Of a stretch of DNA of 64,000 bases, positions 34,279 through 42,434 are shown one piece after another. The stretch covers positions 930,001-994,000 of the forward strand of contig NZ_JBEPOK010000001.1 of assembly GCF_040546765.1 (NCBI RefSeq), read 5' to 3'. Made by a program: the position numbers and the translations under genes. The notes under the pieces are model-generated. The model did not search any database, was not told where the DNA came from, and was given only the letters and a program-made list of their open reading frames with translations. Every line of letters starts with the position of its first letter. Position 1 is the first letter of the stretch. Source of the DNA: Arthrobacter sp. OAP107. Lineage in GTDB: Bacteria > Actinomycetota > Actinomycetes > Actinomycetales > Micrococcaceae.

Positions 34279-34528
34279 AATGGAGGCCCGCGGCGTGGCC
34301 CAGCATGGGGACAGGCTGCGTCCCGTTGAGGATGCGACCACTGTAACGGTCCGCGGAGGTGAGGTGGTGGTCTCGGACGGGCCGTTTGCGGAGACGCAGG
34401 GGTGGATCGCGGGCTACGACATCATCAAGTGCGCCGATCTGGACGAGGCGGTCGAGGTGGCGTCCAAGCATCCCATGGCGAAATTCGGCAAGATCGAGAT
34501 CAGGCCGGTGTGGCCGTTCGGCGAGTAG
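34193..34528 (+). CDS. YCII-family (DGPF domain) protein
   Basis: Small alpha+beta protein of 111 residues of the YCII/DGPF group: start MEYMLFICTDPTA, central GDRLRPVEDATTVTVR, signature VSDGPFAETQGWIAGYDIIKC and tail EIRPVW. In actinobacteria these genes often accompany ECF sigma factors, but none is present here. The GTG start follows AAGGAGACACC. Its biochemical role is unknown. It ends before a hairpin made of the dispersed repeat. Confidence 0.88.
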   Translation: MEYMLFICTDPTAPKYVAAEDNIEEWVAEMEARGVAQHGDRLRPVEDATTVTVRGGEVVVSDGPFAETQGWIAGYDIIKCADLDEAVEVASKHPMAKFGKIEIRPVWPFGE

Positions 34529-34579
34529 CGCGCAGCTGATTGCCGGTTGTAAGTGACGAAGCGTATGGGTTTTTTCTGC

Positions 34580-34625
34580 GAAGGCTGAGGAAGCGTTTGG
34601 GTCAGTCAACGCTTCCTCAGCTTTC
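34580..34625 (+). terminator. Terminator-like hairpin made of the dispersed repeat
   Basis: GCTGAGGAAGCGTT (34584-34597) and AACGCTTCCTCAGC (34608-34621) form a perfect 14-bp stem with a 10-base loop. The stem extends by a few further pairs to 34580/34625. The arms carry the GAGGAAGCGT core of the dispersed repeat. Confidence 0.6.
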
Positions 34626-34673
34626 GTCGTCGTGCGCCCGATGCTTCCTCACTTTGGCGCCCTTGCGCTTTAT

Positions 34674-34717
34674 CTACTTAGCGTTACTATGTACTGGTAG
34701 CTAGTACTACTAAGTAG
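34674..34717. promoter_or_regulatory. PadR operator/promoter region with nested inverted repeats
   Basis: CTACTTAG (34674-34681) and CTAAGTAG (34710-34717) form an outer inverted repeat around an inner one, GTACT-7-AGTAC (34691-34707). A promoter (TTGCGC 34663, TACTAT 34685, 16-bp spacer) is embedded in it. It sits directly before padR, a typical autoregulatory layout. Confidence 0.65.
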
Positions 34718-34733
34718 CTGGAGGAGGTGTCCG

Positions 34734-35063
34734 GTGGGCAAGCAAATGACGGAGATGCTCAAGGGGACGCTGGAGGGCATTGTTCTTGCCCTTCTGACCG
34801 GGAAGCCGGCGTACGGATACGAGATCACGACCCTGCTCAGGGACAAGGGTTTTGCAGATATCGCGGAGGGCACGGTCTATGCGCTGCTGGTGAGGATCGA
34901 ACAAAAGGGGCTCGTCGACGTCGAGAAGCGTCCGTCGGAGAAGGGGCCTCCGCGCAAGGTGTACACGCTCAACACCCAGGGCGATGAGTACCTGGAGGAG
35001 TTCTGGAAAACATGGAGCTTTCTGGCCGAGCGGCTCGAACAGCTCCGAGGTGGAGGGAAATAG
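34734..35063 (+). CDS. PadR-family transcriptional repressor
   Basis: Repressor of 109 residues with the PadR winged HTH: LKGTLEGIVLALLTGKPAYGYEI, IAEGTVYALLVRIEQKGLV and GPPRKVYTLNTQGDEYLEEF. The GTG start has GGAGGAGGT just upstream. It is the first gene of a four-gene operon (padR, DUF1048, ABC ATPase, permease) and has a nested palindrome over its promoter. By analogy with similar actinobacterial loci (PadR with a DrrAB-type exporter) it should be released by a drug or lipid-like ligand, switching on the exporter. Confidence 0.9.
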   Translation: MGKQMTEMLKGTLEGIVLALLTGKPAYGYEITTLLRDKGFADIAEGTVYALLVRIEQKGLVDVEKRPSEKGPPRKVYTLNTQGDEYLEEFWKTWSFLAERLEQLRGGGK

Positions 35064-35065
35064 AC

Positions 35066-35437
35066 ATGGCCATGGGATGGATTGAGCAGGTCACCGGCTC
35101 GCTCGAACAGAAGAAACAGTACCGGCAGTACAAGGCACGCGCCAAGCAGCTGCCCGCGAACTACCGCACCGCGGTCGAGGCGCTGGAGCGGTACTTGACC
35201 TATTTCGGCGCGATCACGAAGGGGGAGACCCTGGTGAAGATGCTCGAGGATCTGGCCGATCTCTTCGAACAGAGCGCGGCCAGCGGAACGCCGATCCGGG
35301 AAGTCGTGGGAGAGGACCCCGTTGAGTTCGCGGAGACGTTCCTCCAGAACTACTCGGAGGGCCAGTGGATCAACAAGGAACGGAAGCGGCTCACCCAGGC
35401 GATCGAGGGCATCACGAAAGAGGAGGAAGTCCCATGA
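35066..35437 (+). CDS. DUF1048-family protein
   Basis: Helical protein of 123 residues (WIEQVTGSLEQKKQYRQYKARAKQLPANYRTAVEALERYL in outline, then EDPVEFAETFLQNY). DUF1048 proteins are commonly found next to PadR regulators and ABC exporters. Role unknown. It starts 2 bp after padR and overlaps the ATPase gene by 4 bp (ATGA), so it is translated as part of the same operon. Confidence 0.85.
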   Translation: MAMGWIEQVTGSLEQKKQYRQYKARAKQLPANYRTAVEALERYLTYFGAITKGETLVKMLEDLADLFEQSAASGTPIREVVGEDPVEFAETFLQNYSEGQWINKERKRLTQAIEGITKEEEVP

Positions 35438-36246
35438 GTGTGAATGCGCCGGCTCCCGCCCGGGAAGGCGAACCCGCGATCCGTGTGCGGGGCATGGAGA
35501 AGTCGTACAAGTCCTTGCAGGTGCTGCGCGGCGTGGACTTCGACGTTGCACCGGGCAGCATCTTCGCCCTTCTCGGCTCGAACGGGGCCGGGAAGACCAC
35601 CATGGTGCGGATCCTCTCCACACTTTTAAGGCCCGACGCCGGCACGGCCACCGTGAATGGGTTCGACGTTGGTGCCCGGTCGGTCCAAGTCCGGGAATCC
35701 ATTAGTCTGACCGGACAGTTTGCGGCGGTGGACGAGATCCTGACCGGCCGGGAGAACCTGGTGCTCGTCGCCAGGTTGCGGCACCTGAAGGACCCCGGCA
35801 CAGTGGCGGATGATCTGCTGGCGCGCTTCAACCTGGCCGAGGCAGGATCGCGGAAGGTGTCCGAGTATTCCGGAGGCATGCGTCGCCGGCTCGACATCGC
35901 CATGAGCCTGATCGGGGAGCCGAAGGTGATCTTCCTTGATGAGCCGACGACGGGCCTCGATCCGGAAGCGCGCATCGAAGTCTGGCAGGTGGTCCAGGAT
36001 CTTGCTGAGCAGGGAACCACCGTTCTGCTCACCACGCAGTATCTCGATGAAGCCGAGCAGCTCGCGGACCGGATCGCCATTCTTCATGAGGGGCGGATCA
36101 TCGCGCATGGGACCCTCGCGGAGCTGAAGCAGCTCCTGCCGCCGGCGGAGATCGAGTACGTCGAGAAGCAGCCGAGCCTGGAGGACATCTTCCTCGCACT
36201 TGTGGGGAAGGACGGCAAAGTCGGGTCAAGTAAGGACCAGCCATGA
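35434..36246 (+). CDS. ABC exporter ATP-binding subunit, DrrA-like
   Basis: ATPase of 270 residues. Walker A is GSNGAGKTT, followed by the Q-loop region SLTGQFAAVDEILTGRENL typical of daunorubicin-type exporters. The signature is YSGGMRRRLDIA, Walker B VIFLDEPTTGLDP, and TQYLDEAEQLADRIAIL replaces the usual TH switch by TQ, as in DrrA. It overlaps both neighbours by 4 bp. With the permease it should pump a hydrophobic drug or lipid out of the cell under PadR control. Confidence 0.88.
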   Translation: MSVNAPAPAREGEPAIRVRGMEKSYKSLQVLRGVDFDVAPGSIFALLGSNGAGKTTMVRILSTLLRPDAGTATVNGFDVGARSVQVRESISLTGQFAAVDEILTGRENLVLVARLRHLKDPGTVADDLLARFNLAEAGSRKVSEYSGGMRRRLDIAMSLIGEPKVIFLDEPTTGLDPEARIEVWQVVQDLAEQGTTVLLTTQYLDEAEQLADRIAILHEGRIIAHGTLAELKQLLPPAEIEYVEKQPSLEDIFLALVGKDGKVGSSKDQP

Positions 36247-37004
36247 GCAAGCATTTCTTCGGAGACACGGCCGTCCTGCTGGCCCGCTCCCTGCGCCACA
36301 TCATCCGCAGCGTGGACACGATCATCACGACCGCCATCACGCCGATCGCCCTCATGTTGCTGTTCGTCTACGTGTTCGGCGGCGCTATCAAGACAGGCGC
36401 CGGCAACTACATCAATTACCTGCTTCCCGGCATCATGCTGATCGCGATCGCGTCCGGCATCGCGTATACCGCCGTCCGGCTGTTCACCGACATGAAGAGC
36501 GGCATTTTCGAGCGGTTCCAGTCCATGCCGATCGCCCGGTCGTCTGTGCTGTGGGCGCATGTGCTGACGTCGATGGTTGCCAACGCGCTCTCGCTCGTGA
36601 TCATTGTGCTGGTGGCGCTGCTGATGGGCTTCCGGACGTCGGCCGGCCCGCTGGAGTGGCTCGCCGTCGTCGGAATCCTTGCGCTGTTCACCCTGGCGCT
36701 CACCTGGATCGCGGTCATCGCCGGACTGTCGGCGAAGTCCGTGGACGGCGCCGGCGGCTTCTCCTACCCGCTGATCTTCCTGCCGTTCATCAGTTCGGCC
36801 TTCGTCCCCACGGCCACCATGCCGGGTCCCGTGCGGGCGTTCGCCGAGAACCAGCCGGTCACCTCGATCGTCAACACGATCCAGGACCTGTTTGCGCAGC
36901 GGCCGGTCGGCGTCGACATTTGGATCGCCCTGGCGTGGTGCCTCGGGATTCTCGTGCTCGCCTACGTCTTCGCCATGGCGGCGTACCGGCGGAAGATCAG
37001 CTGA
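36243..37004 (+). CDS. ABC exporter membrane subunit, DrrB-like (ABC-2)
   Basis: Membrane protein of 253 residues with six hydrophobic segments. It carries the DrrB pattern: TPIALMLLFVYVFGGAI, YINYLLPGIMLIAIASG, the loop DMKSGIFERFQSMPIARSSVLWAH and FISSAFVPTATMPGPVRAFAENQPVT. It overlaps the ATPase gene by 4 bp. Homologues export anthracyclines and other lipophilic molecules. Nothing in the window shows which compound is exported here, and the exporter may serve intrinsic resistance. Confidence 0.88.
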   Translation: MSKHFFGDTAVLLARSLRHIIRSVDTIITTAITPIALMLLFVYVFGGAIKTGAGNYINYLLPGIMLIAIASGIAYTAVRLFTDMKSGIFERFQSMPIARSSVLWAHVLTSMVANALSLVIIVLVALLMGFRTSAGPLEWLAVVGILALFTLALTWIAVIAGLSAKSVDGAGGFSYPLIFLPFISSAFVPTATMPGPVRAFAENQPVTSIVNTIQDLFAQRPVGVDIWIALAWCLGILVLAYVFAMAAYRRKIS

Positions 37005-37248
37005 GGGCGCTATTGGGGAAAGGCCTGGCCGCGCCGAGCGCGGTCCGGCCATTTCCTGTGCAACGCTTCCGCACCTTTCGTCGCCAGCATCAGTAGTGTG
37101 CTGACCCACGATGAGCCCTGCCGCGCCGCCCGTTCCGCGTTGCGGTTGCTGGCGTATCCGGGACTGGCAAGACGACAGGGTACGTCCGCCTTTGAAGCGT
37201 TAGGCGGAAGGGCAGCGGACTGCATCGGGTTTGGAAATGGCTGTGCCG

Positions 37249-37944
37249 TTACGGCGTTAGCGGACCGCGGATGACGCGCAGCGCGAGGTCGGTGTCGCCG
37301 TCGAGCACTGCGGCGCCTGAAAGGCTGGAGCGGCCCCAGAGGCCCAGGTACATTTCCCGAGGCGGTGCCGTGACCGATGCCGCTATGTCGCCAGTGCCGA
37401 ACGTCCAGGCCATGCCGTCGGGTACTTGGAAGGTAACGGCCCGTTCCGGCGCGGTCATCCGCTGCAGACGGAGCTGCCGCGGGGCGAACATCGCCAGGGC
37501 CTCGTCGACGCCGTCGAGCATGAAATCCTCGGCGAACTCCGGGCCGGGCACGCCGGATGCCTGATGGGCGTCGACGAGGTGGATGGCGTGTTCGTGCGCC
37601 TGCCGGCGCAGCCAGAAACCGGCCGTACGCGGGGGTGGGCCGAAGTTCCAGCACGGGTCGGCGGGATCCAGCGAATTCATGGTGGCCAGGAACCCGGGCG
37701 CCCCTTCGAGAAACCAGGTGGCCGCCTTCTCTGCTGGTGGGGCCTGTTCCTCGACGTACTTGCCGGCACGAACAACAGCGGCAGCCCACCGTTCGATCGA
37801 GCCGAGGTGGCCGAAGAGCGCATCCAGAGTCCATCCCGGGCAGGCCGGAACTGAACTTTCGAGCACAGTCTTTGGCTGGCGCGCCAGCGTTTCGAGAGCG
37901 CCGAGGCTGCGGGCGAGTTCGGCAAGGTAGCGTTCGGGCGACAT
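37249..37944 (-). CDS. Maleylpyruvate isomerase/MDMPI-family protein
   Basis: Protein of 231 residues with the DinB-like four-helix MDMPI N-domain: VPACPGWTLDALFGHLGSIERWAAAVV and the later HEHAIHLVDAHQASG, whose His residues could bind a metal. A C-terminal strand-rich part (VTFQVPDGMAWTFGTGDIAASVTAPPREMYLGLWGR, outline) follows. Family members use mycothiol as cofactor for isomerase or transferase reactions, and many are of unknown activity. The gene stands alone. The preceding 244 bp (37005-37248) hold only a degenerate copy of the dispersed repeat near 37063. Confidence 0.8.
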   Translation of the reverse strand: MSPERYLAELARSLGALETLARQPKTVLESSVPACPGWTLDALFGHLGSIERWAAAVVRAGKYVEEQAPPAEKAATWFLEGAPGFLATMNSLDPADPCWNFGPPPRTAGFWLRRQAHEHAIHLVDAHQASGVPGPEFAEDFMLDGVDEALAMFAPRQLRLQRMTAPERAVTFQVPDGMAWTFGTGDIAASVTAPPREMYLGLWGRSSLSGAAVLDGDTDLALRVIRGPLTP

Positions 37945-38025
37945 GGGTCGAGCCTATCTGGACCACCTGCCGCCTCGGGTAGATTCGTGCGAAGGCGACG
38001 TCCACGCCGACGATGAGGGTTAGAA

Positions 38026-39051
38026 ATGGGATTCTTCAAGCGCAGGGCCGCTCCGGTTTCGGTGCATCCGATTGCGGGATTCTGGCAGTGGTGGGTCTCG
38101 GACGCGGCGGGCCGGTTCAGTGCCGCCGTGGATACTGGCCAATGGGGCGAGCTTCCAGCCGAAATGAGTCCCCAGGTGGCAGCCGTCCATCCGGGCCTGG
38201 CCTGGGATACGGGGGCCGGGCGCGCGGCCCGCAGTCTCCTCACCGTCAGCTCGGAGGGCGACCCGGGTCTGCGGCGCATCGCAGAGCAGTTGCTCCGGGC
38301 AGCTCCGGCTGCCGACAAATCCTGGGAGTTCGCCGCCGCACGTCAGCCGAACTCCGACGCGGTCGACAGCTTCATCGAGATCGACGGCCACGGCCTCCAT
38401 CTGGGCGATGCGCGGTTCCGAATCGCAGAGGATTTCGACAGGGAACGCCTCGACATTGGCGTTCATCATCCGCTCTTTGCTGACATGTCCGAGGGCGTGC
38501 CGCTCCGGGTTTCGTTCCTGCTCCTTGACTGGATTCTGGGGGAGGACGACGTCGAACGGTGGGTTGGCGCCGTCGACACAGCTGACGTTAGTGAGACAGC
38601 CGCCGCTACCGCCGCCGACCTCACTGCTTCCGTCAAGGCGATGGCCGCCCAATCGCAGCCCGACAGGTGGGCTCTCTTGGAAGGCTCCACCCGCAACGGG
38701 AAGCGGAGCATCGTAACTGCCCGCCGGCCGCTGCGCTGGATCGACTATCCGGTTTTCGACCTCCATAGCCAGATATGGCTCGCGTTCGAGGACGAGCGCG
38801 GCGACGGCCTGCCCACAGCACGGTCGCTCGACTTGCTCCGCGAAATCGAGGATGACATCTCCGCGGCCCTCGGGTTCCGCGGGATTTTGGTCGCCCATGA
38901 GACGGCAGCAGGTACCAGAGTGCTGCACTACTACTCGGACTCGGAAGACCAGAATGGGCGCGACGCCCTCGAAACCACGGCACGTGCCGCCGGCGGGACC
39001 ACTCGGCACGCTTCCGATCCCGGGTGGTCCCGGGTGCGTCAATTCTCCTGA
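38026..39051 (+). CDS. DUF695-domain hypothetical protein
   Basis: Protein of 341 residues with no signal peptide. The N-terminal part resembles proteins that handle immunity or stress (FWQWWVSDAAGRFSAAV, AWEFAA-like segment KSWEFAAAR). The C-terminal 130 residues match the DUF695 pattern (DRWALLEGSTRNGKRSIVTARRPLRWIDYPVFDL, outline, then LAFEDERGDGLPT and ALGFRGILVAHETAAGTRVLHYYSD). Role unknown. It is a single gene divergent from the MDMPI-family gene, with a copy of the dispersed repeat at its end. Confidence 0.75.
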   Translation: MGFFKRRAAPVSVHPIAGFWQWWVSDAAGRFSAAVDTGQWGELPAEMSPQVAAVHPGLAWDTGAGRAARSLLTVSSEGDPGLRRIAEQLLRAAPAADKSWEFAAARQPNSDAVDSFIEIDGHGLHLGDARFRIAEDFDRERLDIGVHHPLFADMSEGVPLRVSFLLLDWILGEDDVERWVGAVDTADVSETAAATAADLTASVKAMAAQSQPDRWALLEGSTRNGKRSIVTARRPLRWIDYPVFDLHSQIWLAFEDERGDGLPTARSLDLLREIEDDISAALGFRGILVAHETAAGTRVLHYYSDSEDQNGRDALETTARAAGGTTRHASDPGWSRVRQFS

Positions 39052-39108
39052 GCGGGATGTGAGGACGCGTCGGGTTGGAGGCGGCAGGATGTGAGGACGC
39101 GTCCTAGG
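39048..39108. repeat. Dispersed repeat, two tandem units
   Basis: GGATGTGAGGACGCGTCGGG and GGATGTGAGGACGCGTCCTAGG follow one another between two genes whose stops face each other. This is the reverse orientation of the copies at 31898 and 56044. Confidence 0.6.
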
Positions 39109-40720
39109 GGAGCGGAGCGAGGCGGGTTGCCAGGTGCAGGCCGGCGAGGCGGCCGGTTCCCCGGGGGTCGCCGCCGCAGAGATCGAAGATGCGTTGCAGC
39201 CGGTGGTACATCGACTGCCGTTCCAGGTGCAGTTCGCGTGCGGCCTGCGCCGTGTTGCAGCCGAAGTCGAGCCACACGGTCAGGGTGTGCAGGAGTTGGG
39301 AGTTCCGCTGCTGGTCGTGCTCGAGGATGGGTCCCAGCGTGCGGCGGACGAAATCGCGCCGGACGCCGGCGTCGATGCTCTCGGCAGCCAGCCGCTCGGC
39401 ACCAAACGCGTCGGCGTCGCGCACCTGCCCGCTGGCGCGCCCGGTCCGTGGCGCCAAGTCCAGCGTCCGCCGGGCCTCTGCCATGGACCAGGCCGCCTCG
39501 CCGATACCCTGCCCCAGAGGTCCGACGGCGATCGCGGAACCTTTCGGGGCATCCAGCCCGCCCAGCACTTCGATCAGGGCCGCCCGCGCGGCCCGGGTTC
39601 CCTCGCGGGGGAGGCCGGCCAGCGCAATGAGCTCCAGCTTGTCGGCATAGCTCGCGGCATGCGGAACCGACGCCGCCAGGACCGCATCAAGCGCGGTGCG
39701 CAGCCGGCCCGACCCCGCGGAACGGATCATGACGGCGGCCACCGGACCGTCGACGGCGAATCCTGCCGCCGCGCCCAGCTGCTCCAGCCGCCACGGCTGG
39801 CCGCCGGAATGGACGGCCCGCATCAGCTCCGCACCGGCCAGTTCCTTCAGGCCGGGCGGCATCCGCTGGAGCAGGGCAAGGCCAAGAATGTCGACGGACC
39901 GCTCACCGGCTACCCGGACAAACGTGGGGTCGACGCCGTCGGGCAGTTCCAGCTCAAGCCGCGCCGCCAGCACACCACGGACCGGAATGTCGACCGCCAG
40001 CGTACTCAGGGTCCCGGCACTCACCCCGGAACCGGCGGTTCCCGGACCGCCGGCAGAGCCGCCGCCGTCGGGCGCGCCGGGCCCGCCACCGTCGGACGCG
40101 CCGGGCCCTCCGCCGTCGGCCGCCCCAACAGCGACCCCGGAACCCCCGCCCGCAGAACCACCGGAACCCGCACTCCCCAGCGTCAGCCCCGCCGGCGACA
40201 CCAGACGGACGCTGGTCCCGGTCTGCCCGGCGAGCACGGCGAGCACCTCGTCCAGCCCGCCGCCGTGGGCGAGTTCGGCGGCCATGGCGTGGCTGATCTC
40301 GTCCCCGCGCTGCAGCAGCTCCACCGACTGGCCTACCAGGATCGAGTTGATCTCCTGCATGATGCCCACGAACGGCGCCACCTTGCGCAGCTCGAACAGC
40401 GGGAGCCCCTGGGATTCGGCGGTCACCAGCATCGACTCGGGAATGTCGGGCAGCACCGGCCCGGTCTCGATCGCCAGGGCAGCCACGCCACGGCCCGCCA
40501 GTTCGCGCACGTAGTCGACGCGCCGCTGCTCGGACGCGGTGGCCAGGGCCTGCCCGCCGCTGAGCAGGAGCTCGCCACCGCGCAGCAGGGGAGCGATGTC
40601 CAAGACCTCGCTCGAGTGCACCCACCGCACCTGCCGGCCGTGTACGGCGGCGGCCCCGGCGCGCAGCAGCGGGTCAGCCGCCTGCACGCTCCGGTGCTTC
40701 AGGACGTCTTCGAGGAACAC
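39104..40720 (-). CDS. PucR-family transcriptional regulator
   Basis: Regulator of 538 residues. The N-terminal PucR ligand domain (VRWVHSSEVLDIAPLLRGGELLLSGGQAL, outline of residues about 32-60) is followed by a middle domain and a C-terminal PucR helix-turn-helix (LDFGCNTAQAARELHLERQSMYHRLQRIFDL, outline). An insertion of about 55 residues, rich in Gly, Ala, Ser and Pro (about residues 183-238), splits the middle region. PucR proteins activate purine, allantoin or other nitrogen-compound catabolism. It is divergent from an NCS1 permease and a NodB-type hydrolase, its obvious targets. Confidence 0.88.
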   Translation of the reverse strand: MFLEDVLKHRSVQAADPLLRAGAAAVHGRQVRWVHSSEVLDIAPLLRGGELLLSGGQALATASEQRRVDYVRELAGRGVAALAIETGPVLPDIPESMLVTAESQGLPLFELRKVAPFVGIMQEINSILVGQSVELLQRGDEISHAMAAELAHGGGLDEVLAVLAGQTGTSVRLVSPAGLTLGSAGSGGSAGGGSGVAVGAADGGGPGASDGGGPGAPDGGGSAGGPGTAGSGVSAGTLSTLAVDIPVRGVLAARLELELPDGVDPTFVRVAGERSVDILGLALLQRMPPGLKELAGAELMRAVHSGGQPWRLEQLGAAAGFAVDGPVAAVMIRSAGSGRLRTALDAVLAASVPHAASYADKLELIALAGLPREGTRAARAALIEVLGGLDAPKGSAIAVGPLGQGIGEAAWSMAEARRTLDLAPRTGRASGQVRDADAFGAERLAAESIDAGVRRDFVRRTLGPILEHDQQRNSQLLHTLTVWLDFGCNTAQAARELHLERQSMYHRLQRIFDLCGGDPRGTGRLAGLHLATRLAPLP

Positions 40721-40853
40721 TGATCTTACACTCCGTCATAGGCAAGGGGATTCTGTTAGACAGATCGTACCTTGTTGCTGTGATGGGGCCCACATACGCT
40801 TAATGCATCCCTTCTTCCCGGAGGCTCTTCTTCCTCACACGGAGGCTTTTCCG

Positions 40854-42386
40854 ATGCACAACTCCTCATCCCCGCAGTCTGGGCCCGCAATGGAGCAGGC
40901 CGAGGACTTCGAAGCCTGGCTCCAGCCCATTCCGGAAACCGCGCGCACCCGCAAGGTGTCCGGCCAGTTCTGGATCTGGGCCGGCGCAAACCTGGCCCCG
41001 ATCAACTGGGTCCTCGGCGCCCTGGGCATCAACCTGGGCCTCGGCTTCGCCGACACCGTCACGGTCCTGGTCCTGGGCAACCTGATCGGCATGCTGCTCT
41101 TCGGCTGCTTCGTGCTGCTCGGCCAGAAGACCGGCGCCACCGGCATGGTCCTGGCCCGCGCCGCATTCGGCCGCCGCGGCAACTACCTCCCCGCGGCCAT
41201 CCAGGCGCTGCTCGTGGTGGGCTGGTGCGCCGTCAACACCTGGATCATCCTCGACCTGGTCATGGCGCTCTTCGGCACCCTCGGCTGGGTGGACCCCGCG
41301 GCCCACAACTACGCCTGGAAGATCGGCGTCGCCACCTTCATCATGGCCGCCCAGGTTGCCATCGCGTGGTTCGGCTACAAAGCCATCGCCGCGTTCGAAA
41401 AATGGACCGTGCCGCCCACCATCATCATCCTCGTGGTGATGTCCGCCGTCGCCTGGTTCGGCCTCAAGATCGACTGGACCTACGCCGGCCCCGCGGGCAA
41501 CATCCTGGAAGGCTCTGAACGGATCGCCGCCATGAGCGCCGTGATGACGGCCATCGGCATCGGCTGGGGCATCACCTGGTTCACCTACGCCGCCGACTAC
41601 TCACGCTTCGTCAGCACCACCGTGCCCAAGAAAAAGGTCTACCTGGCCTCCGTCCTGGGCCAGTTCATCCCCGTCGTCTGGCTCGGCGTCCTCGGCGCCA
41701 GCCTCGCCACCAACAGCGGCGAGGTGGACCCCGGCAAGCTGATCGTGCAGAACTTCGGGGCCATGGCGCTGCCCGTCCTCCTGATGGTGCTGCACGGCCC
41801 CATCGCCACCAACATCCTGAACATCTACACCTTCTCGGTGGCCACGCAGGCGCTCGACATCACCATCAGCCGCCGCAAGCTCAACCTGTTCGTCGGCGCC
41901 TTCTCGCTCATCGCCGTCGTCTTCTTCATCTTCCAGGAGGACTTCGCTTCGGTGCTGGACGCCTGGCTGATCGGCCTGGTGGCCTGGGTGGCCGCGTGGG
42001 GCGGCGTGATGCTGGTGCACTACTTCTGGCTGGAGAAGCGCTGGCCCGGCAAAGTGGAACGGCTGTTCGACGGCGTCGGCACCCGCCGGCTGCCCGTAGT
42101 CAACTGGGCCGGCGTAACCGCGCTGCTCGCCGGGATCGCGGCCACCTGGCTGTTCATGTACGGGCTCATCCCGATCATGCAGGGCCCCATCGCGGTTGCC
42201 CTGGGCGGCTGGGACCTCTCCTGGCTCGCCGGCGGCCTCACCAGCGCCGCGGTCTACGCGGTCCTCGGCCCGCGGCTGCACCGGCCGTACGTGACGGTGA
42301 CGTCCGACGGCGGCACGGCAGCCTCCGCCGTCAGCGCACCTGACGCTGCGCAGGCACCCCAGCCCGTTCCCGCCGTCGAACTCTAA
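40854..42386 (+). CDS. NCS1-family cytosine/purine/allantoin/hydantoin permease
   Basis: Membrane symporter of 510 residues with about 12 helices. Family motifs are FWIWAGANLAPINWVLGALG near residue 40, RAAFGRRGNYLPAAIQALLVVGW and AADYSRFV near residue 250. NCS1 carriers take up nucleobases, allantoin, hydantoins or related ring compounds. The ATG at 40854 has GGAGG 8 bases upstream. It is divergent from the PucR gene and followed after 48 bp by a deacetylase-fold hydrolase that may open the imported ring. Substrate not certain. Confidence 0.88.
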   Translation: MHNSSSPQSGPAMEQAEDFEAWLQPIPETARTRKVSGQFWIWAGANLAPINWVLGALGINLGLGFADTVTVLVLGNLIGMLLFGCFVLLGQKTGATGMVLARAAFGRRGNYLPAAIQALLVVGWCAVNTWIILDLVMALFGTLGWVDPAAHNYAWKIGVATFIMAAQVAIAWFGYKAIAAFEKWTVPPTIIILVVMSAVAWFGLKIDWTYAGPAGNILEGSERIAAMSAVMTAIGIGWGITWFTYAADYSRFVSTTVPKKKVYLASVLGQFIPVVWLGVLGASLATNSGEVDPGKLIVQNFGAMALPVLLMVLHGPIATNILNIYTFSVATQALDITISRRKLNLFVGAFSLIAVVFFIFQEDFASVLDAWLIGLVAWVAAWGGVMLVHYFWLEKRWPGKVERLFDGVGTRRLPVVNWAGVTALLAGIAATWLFMYGLIPIMQGPIAVALGGWDLSWLAGGLTSAAVYAVLGPRLHRPYVTVTSDGGTAASAVSAPDAAQAPQPVPAVEL

Positions 42387-42434
42387 ATCCTTCTCTTCCC
42401 CTTCACTTCGCCCTCTGACGAAAGGAACTCCGGC

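Noticed and set aside
34067..34609. Reverse-strand frame over the YCII gene
   Set aside because: It is antisense to a protein with the DGPF signature and overlaps repeat sequence.
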